64,000 bases of DNA, taken from NCBI GenBank assembly GCA_030407315.1, contig JALQPE010002041.1:310001-374000 (forward strand), read 5' to 3'. The stretch's first letter is position 1; each line of letters opens with the position of its first letter. Shown piece after piece: positions 9,076 through 19,378 of the stretch. The position numbers and the translations under genes were made by a program. The notes beneath the pieces are model-generated. The model was not told where the DNA came from. It did no database searches and worked only from the letters and a program-made list of their open reading frames with translations. Source of the DNA: Asparagopsis taxiformis (lineage: Eukaryota > Rhodophyta > Florideophyceae > Bonnemaisoniales > Bonnemaisoniaceae).

Positions 9076-9864
9076 GAACGCTTGGAAGACTTGAACATGT
9101 GAATTTTTTTGTAGGGGTGTTGAGAGTAGCGCATCGACTTACTACTGGATAGGATATGTGTGCAACTATTCCATTGCATAGAGATGACGCGTTTTCTGCG
9201 CAGTGTAGTATCTATAGACGAGACGGTGGAATTCATGTGGGGCTTTAAAGGGCAGTGGAGCATTGGGTAGATTATGTGACAGCTGTCTACTATGTCACAA
9301 CAACATGTGGTGCATAACGTCGCGCCAAAGGTGTGGACGACTACGTAAGCTCATCGGCAGAATTGATGTGAATTTTGATATCTCTAGTTGGCGGATGATC
9401 ATGCCAATCGTGCTGGTTGTCGTGCGTAGACATCAGCTACGTGGACTCGGCATTGCGGCGTTGATGAGTACTACGAATCGGTTTGCCAGCACGCCGATAA
9501 TGGCATCAGCGAGTAAGTCACCAGTATAAGGCCGATGCCATGGCGTGCTCGTGGCGCAATGGACTCCAGCGTAGCGTGGCGGGCCGATCAACACGGACCG
9601 ACATTCATTCACGTGAGTGGAACATTCTGTTTGGTGCTTGTTGCCAGTAACCAGATTGTTCCTGACGTGTCAGTCGTGATTGAATTTTTGCAATTAAATC
9701 ACGACAGGATGCAGATATTTGTCCTATCTCTATGCTTTGCTTGTCGCGACAAGATCTATTCATGCTGTGCTGTACAAGCTACATGCGACCATCTTGCACT
9801 CATTCACCCAGCTCAACCCCATTCCATTCTTCGTTCCATCATCGCTTTCACGCATTCACATATC
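9076..9864. other. Spacer between the nuclear-protein and PP1-inhibitor genes
   Basis: 789 bp with no recognisable gene. The frame of the downstream gene is open back to 9535, but the translation there has no family features. A weak hairpin, TGTGAC/GTCACA, sits at 9275-9299. Confidence 0.5.
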
Positions 9865-10602
9865 ATGCCTGATTCCCCAGATCCGTCCGAGAAGGACCCA
9901 GTCGACTGGAAGCAAAACGCGTCAAACCCTCCCGAAGACGACATGCCACAATCCGAATCCAACGCCGCCAATTCACCGCCGTCCCCAGACGATCAGCACG
10001 TCCAGGGCGACAGTTCAAAGAAGACCTCCCGTCTGCAATGGGACGAGCAGAATCTCATCTCCAACGCGCAGGAAATGGAGAGGGCTGGGCCGCGAATGAA
10101 AATTGACGAACCAAAGACACCGTATTTACAGGGCTCCGAAACGGGCAGCTCCACCTCCGGATCCGTGCATCCGAGTCCGCCCGAGTCGCCCTCCTTCATC
10201 CCCGGCGAACGTCTCGTCGGCTTCCGCACCCTCGAGCAGAACATGCGCGGCGATCAGCGAGCTGCAACGCCGTCCGACGGCGCTTCGTCGGCAGGCTCCA
10301 GTCACAAATCCGTGCAAATCAGCGACGACCTCGGCGCCTCCTCCGGCGGCTCGTCTCCACGTGCCAAGGAGTTGTTTGCGGCGCGCAGAAGAGCGCACTA
10401 CAGGAACGAGGCTCGGCCTGGACAGAGGTATCGTAGTTTTGATAGTGATGACAGCGACCAGGATAGCGCGCCCATGCCTAATGGCTCTCACGAGCGCGCG
10501 CCGCATCAGAATGGACAGGTGTCGGAGCTAACTAATGGAAATTCCCCCGATTCAAATCACAGCGATGAGCATGCTCATGATCCACCCAATGCTCCGCAGT
10601 AG
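9865..10602 (+). CDS. PPP1R2: Protein phosphatase 1 inhibitor-2 / Glc8 homologue
   Basis: A 245-aa, Ser/Pro/Asp-rich, probably intrinsically disordered protein. Residues ~50-64 (KKTSRLQWDEQNL) match the PP1-binding WDE-N block of inhibitor-2. Residues ~79-87 (KIDEPKTPY) match the signature KIDEP-x-TPY, in which the Thr of TPY is the GSK3/CDK-type phosphorylation site that activates the PP1 complex. The rest is low complexity. The ATG at 9865 starts the protein just before the conserved blocks. The canonical KGILK motif is not clear, so PP1 docking may be divergent. It converges with the V-ATPase d gene (190 bp between stops). Confidence 0.85.
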   Translation: MPDSPDPSEKDPVDWKQNASNPPEDDMPQSESNAANSPPSPDDQHVQGDSSKKTSRLQWDEQNLISNAQEMERAGPRMKIDEPKTPYLQGSETGSSTSGSVHPSPPESPSFIPGERLVGFRTLEQNMRGDQRAATPSDGASSAGSSHKSVQISDDLGASSGGSSPRAKELFAARRRAHYRNEARPGQRYRSFDSDDSDQDSAPMPNGSHERAPHQNGQVSELTNGNSPDSNHSDEHAHDPPNAPQ

Positions 10603-10792
10603 ATAGCACGTGACGAGTTCAAGTAGAATAGGCCATCTAGAATGTTGATTCATGACCTCACCGTCATACTGTCTCTCCAGACCTGTTTCGTGAGAGTTAG
10701 CATTTTATGGTCTTGGAGTCTAACCGTGTGACGACAAAATTGATTCATATGGTGGAAAAACAAACTCCAATGGAAATACAACGTAAAGTAAT

Positions 10793-12105
10793 CTAAGAAA
10801 AGGCAGACGGTACATAGTTGTTGATTCGTCTCTTCTGCTTTTGTGAAATACACTGTGTATGACGAACGGCGGTTAGAGATATTGCAATCGCCAAATATTG
10901 TCGCCGCAAATTGAATCAATGCGCCGCTTACCTCAGAGATCCACAAGATATTTCGCACTTCTTGCTCCTTCAAACGAAGATACGCATAAAATATGGCATA
11001 ATGGAACTGCATTTCAAATGTCTGCTTACACAAGAACACCTCGTGCTCAAAGAACGCATCCTCTAGACTCTTGTCAATGTTATCGGCAGCCGTCTGGAAC
11101 AATTTGCGATAAGTACCATAAGGTTCAATGGCAGAACCAACAGCTTGTGCGTCATCCGCACGAGCCAGGCGTCCAATACCCTCCGGGAACAAAACCCCAA
11201 TTGTTGGATAAAGCTTCTCCCTCTCATCCTTTGTCAGCTCTGTGCCAAAAGAGTTGAGAGTAATGTTGATGGCACGTCTATCAGCTTCAAATTGTAGAAT
11301 CTCACCCATTAATTCAGCGGTAGAACCACCAAGCTTCATACACACTTGATAAAAGTCTTCCAGATACGCCTTGTACAGCGTATTTCGAATAATCTCAATA
11401 TTAATGTCGGTGAGATCTTCTAGCGCCACACACTCGGAGAAGTAGGGCGCCAAAGGGGTATCAACCACAATTTCGCGGTACAGCTCCTCAGGTGTAGAAG
11501 CGATACAAAGTGATGCCATCGAGTCGAATAAGCCCAAAGGATGGCACTTATCGATCAACTCGGCGATATCACGGTCATGAAGGGTGCCCGTGATCAACAG
11601 AATGAGATTGTCAATCATAAATGGGTAGGTGAGGTAATCGAGGAAGGTTCCCAGTGGCTCAATTGCCTGCATTCGAATGAAACGAAATTCATCCACAAGT
11701 TTCTTGGTGGCGTACTCACCAATGGTCTTTGTTGACAATGGCGCCGGTTCATTCTGCAAAAAGTTGCCGTAATCCGTTGCCTAGAGTTTGAAGAAGATCA
11801 AAACAAGTTAGTCCATACGTTGGCAAGGCGCGATAGGACCGAAGTGGGGGCACATACCGTTAGATGCATTCTAACATCTTCAAGGGTTTCGCATTGGGTG
11901 AGCGCAACGAAATCGGATGACGTCAAGAAGCCCTGCATATGGTTGCGGTTGAAACAGCAGTTTGGAGTCGGTCAGAACATGATTTGCTTGGAATGAAATG
12001 TAGCGGTCATCGCAATTAATATAGACGTACGGAGCGATACCCTCGTAGAATTCCTTCGAGGTAGCCATCGTCGACATTGAAAAGGAGCATTCCACCGGGA
12101 GCCAT
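10793..12105 (-). CDS. ATP6V0D: V-type H+-ATPase subunit d (V0 sector), four exons
   Basis: Subunit d caps the rotary ring of the proton pump of vacuolar-type membranes. I assembled 352 aa from exons 12105-12031, 11932-11858, 11780-10932 and 10852-10793, the normal length of the family. Exon 1 gives [18 protein letters not shown] and ends RGYRS. Exon 2 gives [21 protein letters not shown]. Exon 3 starts [16 protein letters not shown] and includes [24 protein letters not shown] and [12 protein letters not shown]. Exon 4 supplies the conserved tail, [19 protein letters not shown]. Each junction falls where the family sequence continues without gap, so the model is strong. This is the most intron-rich gene in the window. 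Confidence 0.95.
10853..10931 (-). other. V-ATPase d intron 3 (79 nt)
   Basis: GAG|GTAAGC ... ACACAG|TGT, phase 0, with TCTAAC about 22 nt before the acceptor. It separates WISE from the conserved C-terminal CISQ tail. Confidence 0.9.
11781..11857 (-). other. V-ATPase d intron 2 (77 nt)
   Basis: ACG|GTATGT ... CTCTAG|GCA, phase 0, with ACTAAC about 28 nt before the acceptor. It separates RMHLT from ATDYG. Confidence 0.92.
11933..12030 (-). other. V-ATPase d intron 1 (98 nt)
   Basis: TCC|GTACGT ... ATGCAG|GGC, phase 0, with a TTCTGAC branch-like motif. It separates RGYRS from GFLTSSDF. Confidence 0.9.
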
Positions 12106-13450
12106 GTTGACAAATGTGGAGAAAAGCAACGACAAGTAGTATGGGAGGCACTCGAAAACAAAGGATCGGTGAGGACAATGGCCGGGATGACGGCTGATTC
12201 TGATTTCTCGAGTCCTCCTGGGATGAACGGACTTGGCATCAACTGCATGAATTACAGCATCTCAGAGTAGAGTACAAATGCGGAATATTTAATGAAATCG
12301 GGGAATATTTTATTTCTGTTGAAAAGTTGAATATTTTGGAATCATGACGTTGATGCGCGTGTGAATCGAACGGGATGAAGGCATTGCTCCACGTTTTGCT
12401 TGCGCATTTCATTTTGGCCGACATCGGCTGACATATGAAATGATATCTACTTGTCAATTGTGGATCGAGCAATGTGGAGCACACGCGGCAAGTGAAATGA
12501 ATGTTTAACGCAGTTGAATCAACAACATGAACCGAAATCTGACGGGCAGCACAGATACCATTGCAAGACAGCGACCCGACGCGTTTGTTAAATCGTCTGA
12601 TATGATAACATTGAATATAACGCTTGCGTTACGCACAACATTACGCTCTTCTCGCTCGAAATGGCGATCCTCGGTGGCGATGCTGTGCTTGTTTATCTAC
12701 AGTATTGGTCGTGTACTCGCGAGGTTGCCGCTGTAACGATGGCAATCGAACCTCAGAATATTTTATACCAGTTAACGGGTGTATGGACGTACAGGAGCTG
12801 CGAGTAGACGACACACACACACACACGTTGTTACCGCAAGATGATGAAGGCAAGAAGGAAACATATCGAATGCAAAGAGGTAACCGCCTCCAACGCTCAA
12901 GGAGGGGTGGAGCAATGCAACGGGCCCATTTTAAACAATGCGCAAAATAGTTGAACATTTGGCTGTCGACCACTCGAAAACTGACAATATTATGTCTATG
13001 AGAACATTTTTAAAGTATGGATCAAAGATCTAATATTTGTGCAGTGACACCATTCATTGGGAAAGAAAGTTGGCCGGACGGCATGGGAGCCAATTTGAAG
13101 GGCCACAAATTTTGTAGGGGAACGCAACGATTTCCTGACACTTGACCAATGCCAAGCAGCCGAGTAGTGCAAGTGTTGCTCAGCTGCTGTGGCCCCCATC
13201 CATTCATCCGCTCGCTTTCAACCTGCAAACTTCCATTGGACGTCACACCTGCTGACACTACCCCATTACAGTAATTCATCAACTTGATTTGCAAATCGTC
13301 GTCGTCCGTCTCAATTCTATGCCTTCCTGTACTGTCTCCTGTATACAAACCATTACTGCGCCGTCGCTCCACCGCACTCACACCCCTTGTTAGCGGAACT
13401 CGCCCGGCAGCGAGTCACCGTATCGCGTTGCCACTTCACAAACACAAGCC
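12106..13450. other. Divergent promoter region: V-ATPase d / eIF4G
   Basis: 1345 bp without a recognisable gene. The part next to 13451 is C- and CT-rich and is probably the eIF4G leader. An (AC)8 microsatellite lies at 12811-12826. Confidence 0.5.
12811..12826. repeat. (AC)8 microsatellite
   Basis: Eight perfect AC units in a non-coding spacer. Confidence 0.95.
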
Positions 13451-16400
13451 ATGCCCACTGAGCCTCCGCCCGCAAATCAAACCACCGCTCCTGTGCCGCC
13501 CGGCCAGGCAACTCCCAACCCACAACACATCGCTCAGCCGCGACAACAACCGGTGCGCTATCAACACCCCCAACTTCCACATCTGCACACTCAGCAGTAT
13601 GGCGCTGCTCCGCCGCGAAACATTTCACAGCAGCCGACCGCACCACAACAACAGCAGCAGCCCCCGCGTCAAGGTATGAATCCCACCCACCCTCAGTTCT
13701 TTTCCGTTAATGGCTATCCCGCGCAGATGCCTGGATACCCCAATCAAGTGCCACCGCAATTCAACGGGTATGTCTTCCCTCCCAATGCATACTCGTACAA
13801 CCCCATACAGTCCACTTCCCCCGCACAACAGACCGCCCCGACTAATGCGAGACCCAGACCTTACTCACAACCCGCGCCCTCTCAAGGTCCCCCGAGGCAG
13901 ACTTCCTCCCGCCTTCCAGGTCCTCGCAAGAAGACTATCCTCGCTATTGTCGACCCCGATACCAATGAAGAAGTCAAAGTCTCCAAAGTACCCCCCAAGC
14001 CCGCTCCTTCCAACCCGCCCCCGCCACCACCTTCATCTTCCGCCGTCAAAATTCCTCCTCGCACTTCCCATGCTTTGGAGCTTGTTAATGACCCTGAAGA
14101 TTCCAATGACAACCTTCCAACCTCTTCTGATAGCGCTGCGATGCCACATCAAGTTGTGCAGCCTGATGCTTCAACAGAAGATAGCAATGTTGTACCCGCG
14201 AACACTGGTTCCGTCAATGTCACACCTGCTACCCAGGCCTCGAGATCTCAACAAATACAGACAGAGGGCAAACCTTCTGTAGCCTCAGCCTCTGCACCAG
14301 ATAGTGCGACACCCTCCTTGTCTCAACCAACACCCGTCGTAGCTGTTGAAAGCTCTGCCTCAACTCGAGTATCGAACGAATCTTCTGCTGATACTCGAGA
14401 ACAAACGCGCGTAGCCAATCCGGCCACATCAGCAGAGCCTAATCTGGCACAAACGTCGTCAACGGCACCCTCAAATGTCCAGTCCGGTTCCGCGCCATTG
14501 TCGATGTCACCGAACACTTCTATTCCAGCTACTGAAAGCAATGAAGTTCCTGCGCCCAGTTTGCATGTGGAAAGCGCTTCTGTGGAGGATGATTCCTCGG
14601 CCTTGCACCATGAGCACCCATTGTATCAGAATAGCGATCGTTATGTCTATGCTCCCCAATGGATGATGGAAATGCGATCGAGTGCAAATATGGAGGCTGC
14701 GGCAAAATATGAGATCCAACTGTTGCAACGAAGTATATCGTCGAAGAGTCCTGGCAATACTGGCGGACACCGCGATCCTCGTCGTGCGCATGGTAGTCGT
14801 GGCTCAGCCGGTAGCCTATCCGGAGACCCTCGTGGAATGCGGGCGTTCCCCCCACAAGGCAATTCAGGTTTCCAGCATGTCTCCGGTCGCGGTTCTGGAG
14901 CACCTCCTCCAGGTATGGCGGGTGGTGGCGGTGTTGGCTCGTATGACACGTTTGACTTTCATTCAGCTAGATCGAAGGCACCACCTCCTGCATCTAAAAG
15001 TGCTCCTGGACGCGATGGAGATCCTCGAGGGACTCGAAGCTCTAGTGGAGGTCGTGGAGGACGCTTTGATGGTCCCAATCGGTACGGTCAAGGTCCACTA
15101 GACCCGTTCATTACTCCTCAACTCCCTGTTGAAAAACTGAAGAAGTCAGACAAGGGATGGAAGCGAGACAAGGAAGCGGATGACGAAGTCACGAGCAAGG
15201 TGAAGCAAGTGAGATCATTGTTGAACAAACTCACTCTAGAGAAGTTTGATAAGATTTTCAAGCAGATCATTGATATTGATATCTCTAGTCTTGAAGTGCT
15301 TCGGGGAGTAGTCGTTGAGGTGTTTGAGAAAACCCTCTTTGAGCCAAAATTTTCTGGCATGTATGCCGAGCTGTGCCTGCAACTTGATATCGCTACGAAG
15401 GAGATGTTACAAAGGGCGAATTTCCTCGATGCTAAGGGAAGCCCGATCACATTTAGAAAAATTCTACTGAATAATTGCCAGGAAGAGTTCCTTCGCTTCG
15501 CTCGGTCCTCTGAGGAATCTGATAAGCATGCGAACGAAGCATCGAGCCAGAAGGGCAGCGAAAAGGATGACAAATCGCGAAGCGCTGCAGAGAAGGCTAA
15601 ACTGTCTGAGGAAGAAGCTCTCGCAGAGAAGCTGCGACAAGAAGAAGCAGCATTGAAGACTCAGAAGGCTAAGCGTCGTATGCTTGCCAATGTGAAGTTT
15701 ATCGGAGAACTGTTTCTGAAGGATCTCCTGAAGGAATCCATCATTCATCAGAAGTGCATTCAAAGGCTCCTAACACTTGGAATTGAGAGCAAAGAGGAGG
15801 ATGTTCTAGAAGCACTGTGTAAACTGATCAGCAAGACGGGGTCTCGACTTTCAGCCAATACAGAAGCGAAGAGGCATATTGATGGCTACTTTGCCCATAT
15901 CCGACAACTTTCAGAAGATCATAGCTTACCGGCTCGTATCCGCTTTATGCTGCAGGATCTTATTGAGCAAAGAGCGAACGGATGGAAAGTGCGTCGCGAA
16001 GAGGCGGGTGCGAAGACTATTGCTGAGATTCACAAAGATATCGAGAAGGAAGAACGAGCGAAGGCTGAGGCCCAGGCTGCAGTCCGAGAACGAAAGAATC
16101 GTGGTGGTGGATCGCACATCCGTGAGCGAGGGAGCTCAGTTCCACATGTAGCTATGACCATGCCTATGGCAAAGCAAAAATCTAACTCATCGATGTCAAG
16201 GTCAGCTATGTTGATGGAAAGGGTAAGTAAGAACACTACAGGAATGTCTCCGACGATATCGATGCACTTGGGTCCTGGTGGTGCGAAACTAGGAGGAAGT
16301 GGTGCCACTGGTGGGTCATTACGGCCGAACTCTAGGTTTGGAGCATTCACCGCGCTGGCAGACAATAGAGAAAGTAGCACAAGCAGTCAAAGTGGAGATG

Positions 16401-17632
16401 CGCGTCGACTAGGGCGATCGCCGAAGTGGTCGACAAACCGAGGGCGAGCAGAATCTAGACCGGTTGTATCAGAGCAGAAGAAGGAGAGTAGTGCAGCAGC
16501 GACGCTTGATCCGGATGTTCTGAAGAGAAAGACAATTGCTATCGTCAAGGAGTACTTTGAGATTAACGACTTTGGAGAAGTACGGGCGTGTCTGGAAGAA
16601 GAAATTCATGAACCGAATTATGCTAAGTTTGCGGAGGAGGCATTGAAGGTATCGCTGGGGACGAAAGTCAGTCTACAAGACAAGTGTGTGTCACTGATTG
16701 TACAGTTGTTCGGAAAAGTGATACCGGAAGCTGATTTCCGCAGTGCATTCTCAGTGATTATTTCGCAGCTGAGTGATATCGAGATGGACGATCCGCGAGC
16801 TCCCGAGTTTATGGCGCGGTATTTGGGTAATACTGCGGCTGGAATCGAGCGCACGGATGGGAAGAACATGGACTTTGGATTGAGTTTCATGCGAAGCGCC
16901 ATCGAGTCGCTTGAAGACGGGAAGAGAATTACTAAGCTGATTGTGATGACTTATCGTGAGTTGTACAAAGCACTAACAGAGAAAATTGCTGATGAAGTAG
17001 AACGAAAGGCGGCAGTATTGGAAGCGTATGAGTTGCTAGGCATTGACTTGCGGATGAAGATGAGGAGTTGGAATGCAATGAGAGGATTGAATGTGCTGCA
17101 TGATATGCTGAAGGATATGGAGATGGAAATGCTGGCGCCACTTGTGAAGTTTGAATTGTCGCTGAGGGAAGTGTTGCATAGTAAAGGAAACGCGGGAGGA
17201 GTGAAAGAAGTGCTTTCGCAGTGCAAGAAAGAGGAGCTGAAGAATGAGCATGTGGTTCGGGTCGTGATCGGTGTTGCACTAGAATGGTTATTCCTGGAAT
17301 CGGAAGCGGAAAGGACCAAGGAGCGGTTCCGAGAGGTGATCGCTGGGCCGATTGTGGAGTACTGTGAAGTGACGCGTGATGTGCAGATGGGCATATTACT
17401 GGAAGCGCAACGGTTCTTTGCGGAACATCTGGACACACTTGGGTCGAGAAAGGAAGCGATGGTGCCGGCATTTGATGCGTTTTACGATTCGGACTTGGTG
17501 GACGAGGATACATTGCTGAGCTGGAAGGAGGATACGGGAGAGAGTATCCGAATTGAAGGTAAGGACAAGATGATTATTCAGACGTTGCCGTTTTTCAAAT
17601 GGCTGGCCGAAGCGGAAGTGGAAGACGGGTAA
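13451..17632 (+). CDS. eIF4G: Translation initiation factor eIF4G with MIF4G, MA3 and W2 domains
   Basis: This scaffold bridges the cap-binding protein eIF4E, helicase eIF4A and eIF3. The 1393-aa protein starts with ~390 Pro/Gln/Ser/Thr-rich disordered residues. At ~396-407, RYVYAPQWMMEM resembles the yeast-type eIF4E-binding motif (Y-x4-L-hydrophobic, with Met for Leu). A Gly/Arg-rich stretch follows. MIF4G (~590-845) opens with LNKLTLEKFDKIFKQ. MA3 (~1020-1140) opens with KRKTIAIVKEYFEINDF. The last ~150 residues look like a W2 domain with two aromatic/acidic boxes (YDSDLVDEDTLLSWKED and FFKWLAEAEVED). The three-domain layout is that of animal eIF4G; land-plant eIF4G lacks W2. Intronless. 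Confidence 0.93.
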   Translation: MPTEPPPANQTTAPVPPGQATPNPQHIAQPRQQPVRYQHPQLPHLHTQQYGAAPPRNISQQPTAPQQQQQPPRQGMNPTHPQFFSVNGYPAQMPGYPNQVPPQFNGYVFPPNAYSYNPIQSTSPAQQTAPTNARPRPYSQPAPSQGPPRQTSSRLPGPRKKTILAIVDPDTNEEVKVSKVPPKPAPSNPPPPPPSSSAVKIPPRTSHALELVNDPEDSNDNLPTSSDSAAMPHQVVQPDASTEDSNVVPANTGSVNVTPATQASRSQQIQTEGKPSVASASAPDSATPSLSQPTPVVAVESSASTRVSNESSADTREQTRVANPATSAEPNLAQTSSTAPSNVQSGSAPLSMSPNTSIPATESNEVPAPSLHVESASVEDDSSALHHEHPLYQNSDRYVYAPQWMMEMRSSANMEAAAKYEIQLLQRSISSKSPGNTGGHRDPRRAHGSRGSAGSLSGDPRGMRAFPPQGNSGFQHVSGRGSGAPPPGMAGGGGVGSYDTFDFHSARSKAPPPASKSAPGRDGDPRGTRSSSGGRGGRFDGPNRYGQGPLDPFITPQLPVEKLKKSDKGWKRDKEADDEVTSKVKQVRSLLNKLTLEKFDKIFKQIIDIDISSLEVLRGVVVEVFEKTLFEPKFSGMYAELCLQLDIATKEMLQRANFLDAKGSPITFRKILLNNCQEEFLRFARSSEESDKHANEASSQKGSEKDDKSRSAAEKAKLSEEEALAEKLRQEEAALKTQKAKRRMLANVKFIGELFLKDLLKESIIHQKCIQRLLTLGIESKEEDVLEALCKLISKTGSRLSANTEAKRHIDGYFAHIRQLSEDHSLPARIRFMLQDLIEQRANGWKVRREEAGAKTIAEIHKDIEKEERAKAEAQAAVRERKNRGGGSHIRERGSSVPHVAMTMPMAKQKSNSSMSRSAMLMERVSKNTTGMSPTISMHLGPGGAKLGGSGATGGSLRPNSRFGAFTALADNRESSTSSQSGDARRLGRSPKWSTNRGRAESRPVVSEQKKESSAAATLDPDVLKRKTIAIVKEYFEINDFGEVRACLEEEIHEPNYAKFAEEALKVSLGTKVSLQDKCVSLIVQLFGKVIPEADFRSAFSVIISQLSDIEMDDPRAPEFMARYLGNTAAGIERTDGKNMDFGLSFMRSAIESLEDGKRITKLIVMTYRELYKALTEKIADEVERKAAVLEAYELLGIDLRMKMRSWNAMRGLNVLHDMLKDMEMEMLAPLVKFELSLREVLHSKGNAGGVKEVLSQCKKEELKNEHVVRVVIGVALEWLFLESEAERTKERFREVIAGPIVEYCEVTRDVQMGILLEAQRFFAEHLDTLGSRKEAMVPAFDAFYDSDLVDEDTLLSWKEDTGESIRIEGKDKMIIQTLPFFKWLAEAEVEDG

Positions 17633-17932
17633 AGCAAGCGAAGCAGCAGATTAGTGTGTGATCATAAAGTTTTCCGTTTAGTGATTATTTTTGTTGTATT
17701 GCTGACGAAGCATTGCTGTAATGAAGGCGTTGGCGAGCTGCGGCGCGGCCCAACTGTTGGGCGAGTGGATCCAGCGAGGAAAAATGTGACGGTGCCTGCG
17801 CATTTTGCCTCGCTGGTGCTATTCATGCCGTGCCGAACCGAGTTGACCTGACCCGAGCGGTCATGCATCCATATAAACGGCACCGCCATTGCCGCCCGAC
17901 CTTTAATGCCCGCGTCTCACAGCTATCACACC
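17633..17932. other. Spacer and promoter of the 106-aa protein gene
   Basis: 300 bp. TATAAA at 17872-17877 lies 56 bp before the ATG at 17933. Nothing else is recognised. Confidence 0.5.
17872..17877 (+). promoter_or_regulatory. TATA-like box
   Basis: CATATAAACGG places TATAAA 56 bp upstream of an ATG in very good context (CACACCATGG). Spacing fits a core promoter with a short leader; inferred. Confidence 0.45.
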
Positions 17933-18253
17933 ATGGAGCTACAAGACGACTTTCTCAAAACACGCTATGGTCTCGTTATCGTCAGAGAGCCCTTCCATTC
18001 TCGTGTCCGACGAACTGTGACCAGCTGGCGACGCCGCTCCCATCAATCCACCCCCACACGCTCACCGACCCCATCCGTAGAACGCAGACGCGCTTCTGCC
18101 GCCCGTCGCAATCAACTCACAGATGATTTGCTCGACGCTGTGTCCATTGAAACCGATGTACTACTCACAGGCTCCGCAGCCGATGATAGACAAAAGTTGA
18201 CCTCGGACATGCTTGATTGCATCTCTGTAGAGCCCTTCAGAATACAGCAATAA
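17933..18253 (+). CDS. 106-aa unknown protein with an internal duplication
   Basis: No family recognised. The start at 17933 has strong ATG context, though an in-frame ATG exists at 17906. Residues 24-60 are Arg/Ser/Thr-rich with SPTPS phospho-like motifs. Residues 61-73 (QLTDDLLDAVSIE) and 88-100 (KLTSDMLDCISVE) are two copies of one short acidic-hydrophobic motif, 27 residues apart, which may be docking peptides. It converges with the RsmE gene (97 bp between stops). The TATA-like box upstream and the repeat argue that it is a real gene. Confidence 0.5.
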   Translation: MELQDDFLKTRYGLVIVREPFHSRVRRTVTSWRRRSHQSTPTRSPTPSVERRRASAARRNQLTDDLLDAVSIETDVLLTGSAADDRQKLTSDMLDCISVEPFRIQQ

Positions 18254-18350
18254 GCTGCGCCGACGTATCCGCCGCCTTTACGCGTGCTAGAAATTCTGTC
18301 TAGTCTAGATTAAACATTATCGACATGCCGCCATTCAGCGCACATGTCTT

Positions 18351-19277
18351 TTACTCGCCCGCTCGCGCATCGTGGTAGTAGACCATCTGCGATACTGTAG
18401 CAGCAGCCGTGATCACAGCAGTCTCCACCCGTAGTCGCATTGACCCCAATCCGACACGACGAGCTCCCGCCTCCACCAAACGCCTCTCCTCCGCATCCGT
18501 CAGCCCGCCCTCCGGCCCGGCTATCAGCAGCACACTGCGCCGCTCGCGCACCACCGCCATGTTCTCCTCGCACAACAGCGCCTCCCCGCCGCTGCTCAGA
18601 ACCAGTGCCGACGACGCGTGGCGCCGCACCAATGCTACGACGTCGCAAAACGTATCCAGATAGTCGATCGTCGGCACGCAATTGCGCAGACTCTGTTTCG
18701 CTGCGCTGATTGCCACCCGATCCCAACGCTCCATTTTGCCCACACTCGGCACTCCGTGATGCACGCTGCGCCGCGTCCGCGCCCAGTAGATGTGCCCGAC
18801 GCCCAGTTCTGTTAGCTTCTCCACGCACCAGTCCGCGCGACTAGAGCTTTTCGGAACGCCTATTACGACTGAGAACGCGCTCTCGCCCTCCCCGTCTGAT
18901 GCCGGCTCGCACGCGAGGATGGTCGCCGTGGCGTCCTGCAGAACAGCCCTGGCGGTTTCGCCGTGGTTGTTGAATAGACAAAAGGTTTGTCCGTTGCGGA
19001 TTCGACGCGCTCGTAAATGATGTAGTTCTTTTTGTGGTAATTCTAGACTCGTGCCTGGTGTGAACCGTTTGTTCAGATGAACGCGCGTCTCTTCTCTAGC
19101 CTTGCCTCGTTCGTAACCTACGCTGCGCGGGTGGCAGTTGTTTATTGAGAATTGGCGGTGTTTGATGCATTTGTTCTTGGATATGTTGTGCGATTTCTTT
19201 CTAGTTGGTGTGCTGAATGGTTGGATGAAGAACAGACTCGCGTTGTTGTCGTTCATGTTCGACAAGCTTTGCGGCAT
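18351..19277 (-). CDS. rsmE: RsmE-family rRNA (uridine-N3) methyltransferase, probably organellar
   Basis: RsmE methylates U1498 (E. coli numbering) of small-subunit rRNA and uses a SPOUT knot fold. The 308-aa protein has a ~65-residue Ser/Asn/Lys/Arg-rich N-terminal extension that suggests organelle import; plastid or mitochondrion is unresolved. A PUA-like part follows (RARRIRNGQTFCLFN). The knot has KLTELGV, then the SAM-binding loop IAGPEGGLTDAEE, and LGSMRLRVETA at the C-terminus. The usual LG-x-RILR-x-ETA reads MRLRVETA here, a conservative change. ATG at 19277; a second Met at residue 8 is an alternative. Confidence 0.88.
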   Translation of the reverse strand: MPQSLSNMNDNNASLFFIQPFSTPTRKKSHNISKNKCIKHRQFSINNCHPRSVGYERGKAREETRVHLNKRFTPGTSLELPQKELHHLRARRIRNGQTFCLFNNHGETARAVLQDATATILACEPASDGEGESAFSVVIGVPKSSSRADWCVEKLTELGVGHIYWARTRRSVHHGVPSVGKMERWDRVAISAAKQSLRNCVPTIDYLDTFCDVVALVRRHASSALVLSSGGEALLCEENMAVVRERRSVLLIAGPEGGLTDAEERRLVEAGARRVGLGSMRLRVETAVITAAATVSQMVYYHDARAGE

Positions 19278-19378
19278 GTCGGATTGGATAGCAATTGTGC
19301 GATAAGGTCGTTTGGGAGATATGAAAATAATTTTTAACTTGTTGTTGGCGTGAAAGACTTGGCAGTCACCGATTGGTT

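Noticed and set aside
9535..9864. N-terminal extension of the PP1 inhibitor-2 frame
   Set aside because: The extra 110 residues are Cys/hydrophobic-rich and unlike the family, which is disordered throughout; likely chance open frame.
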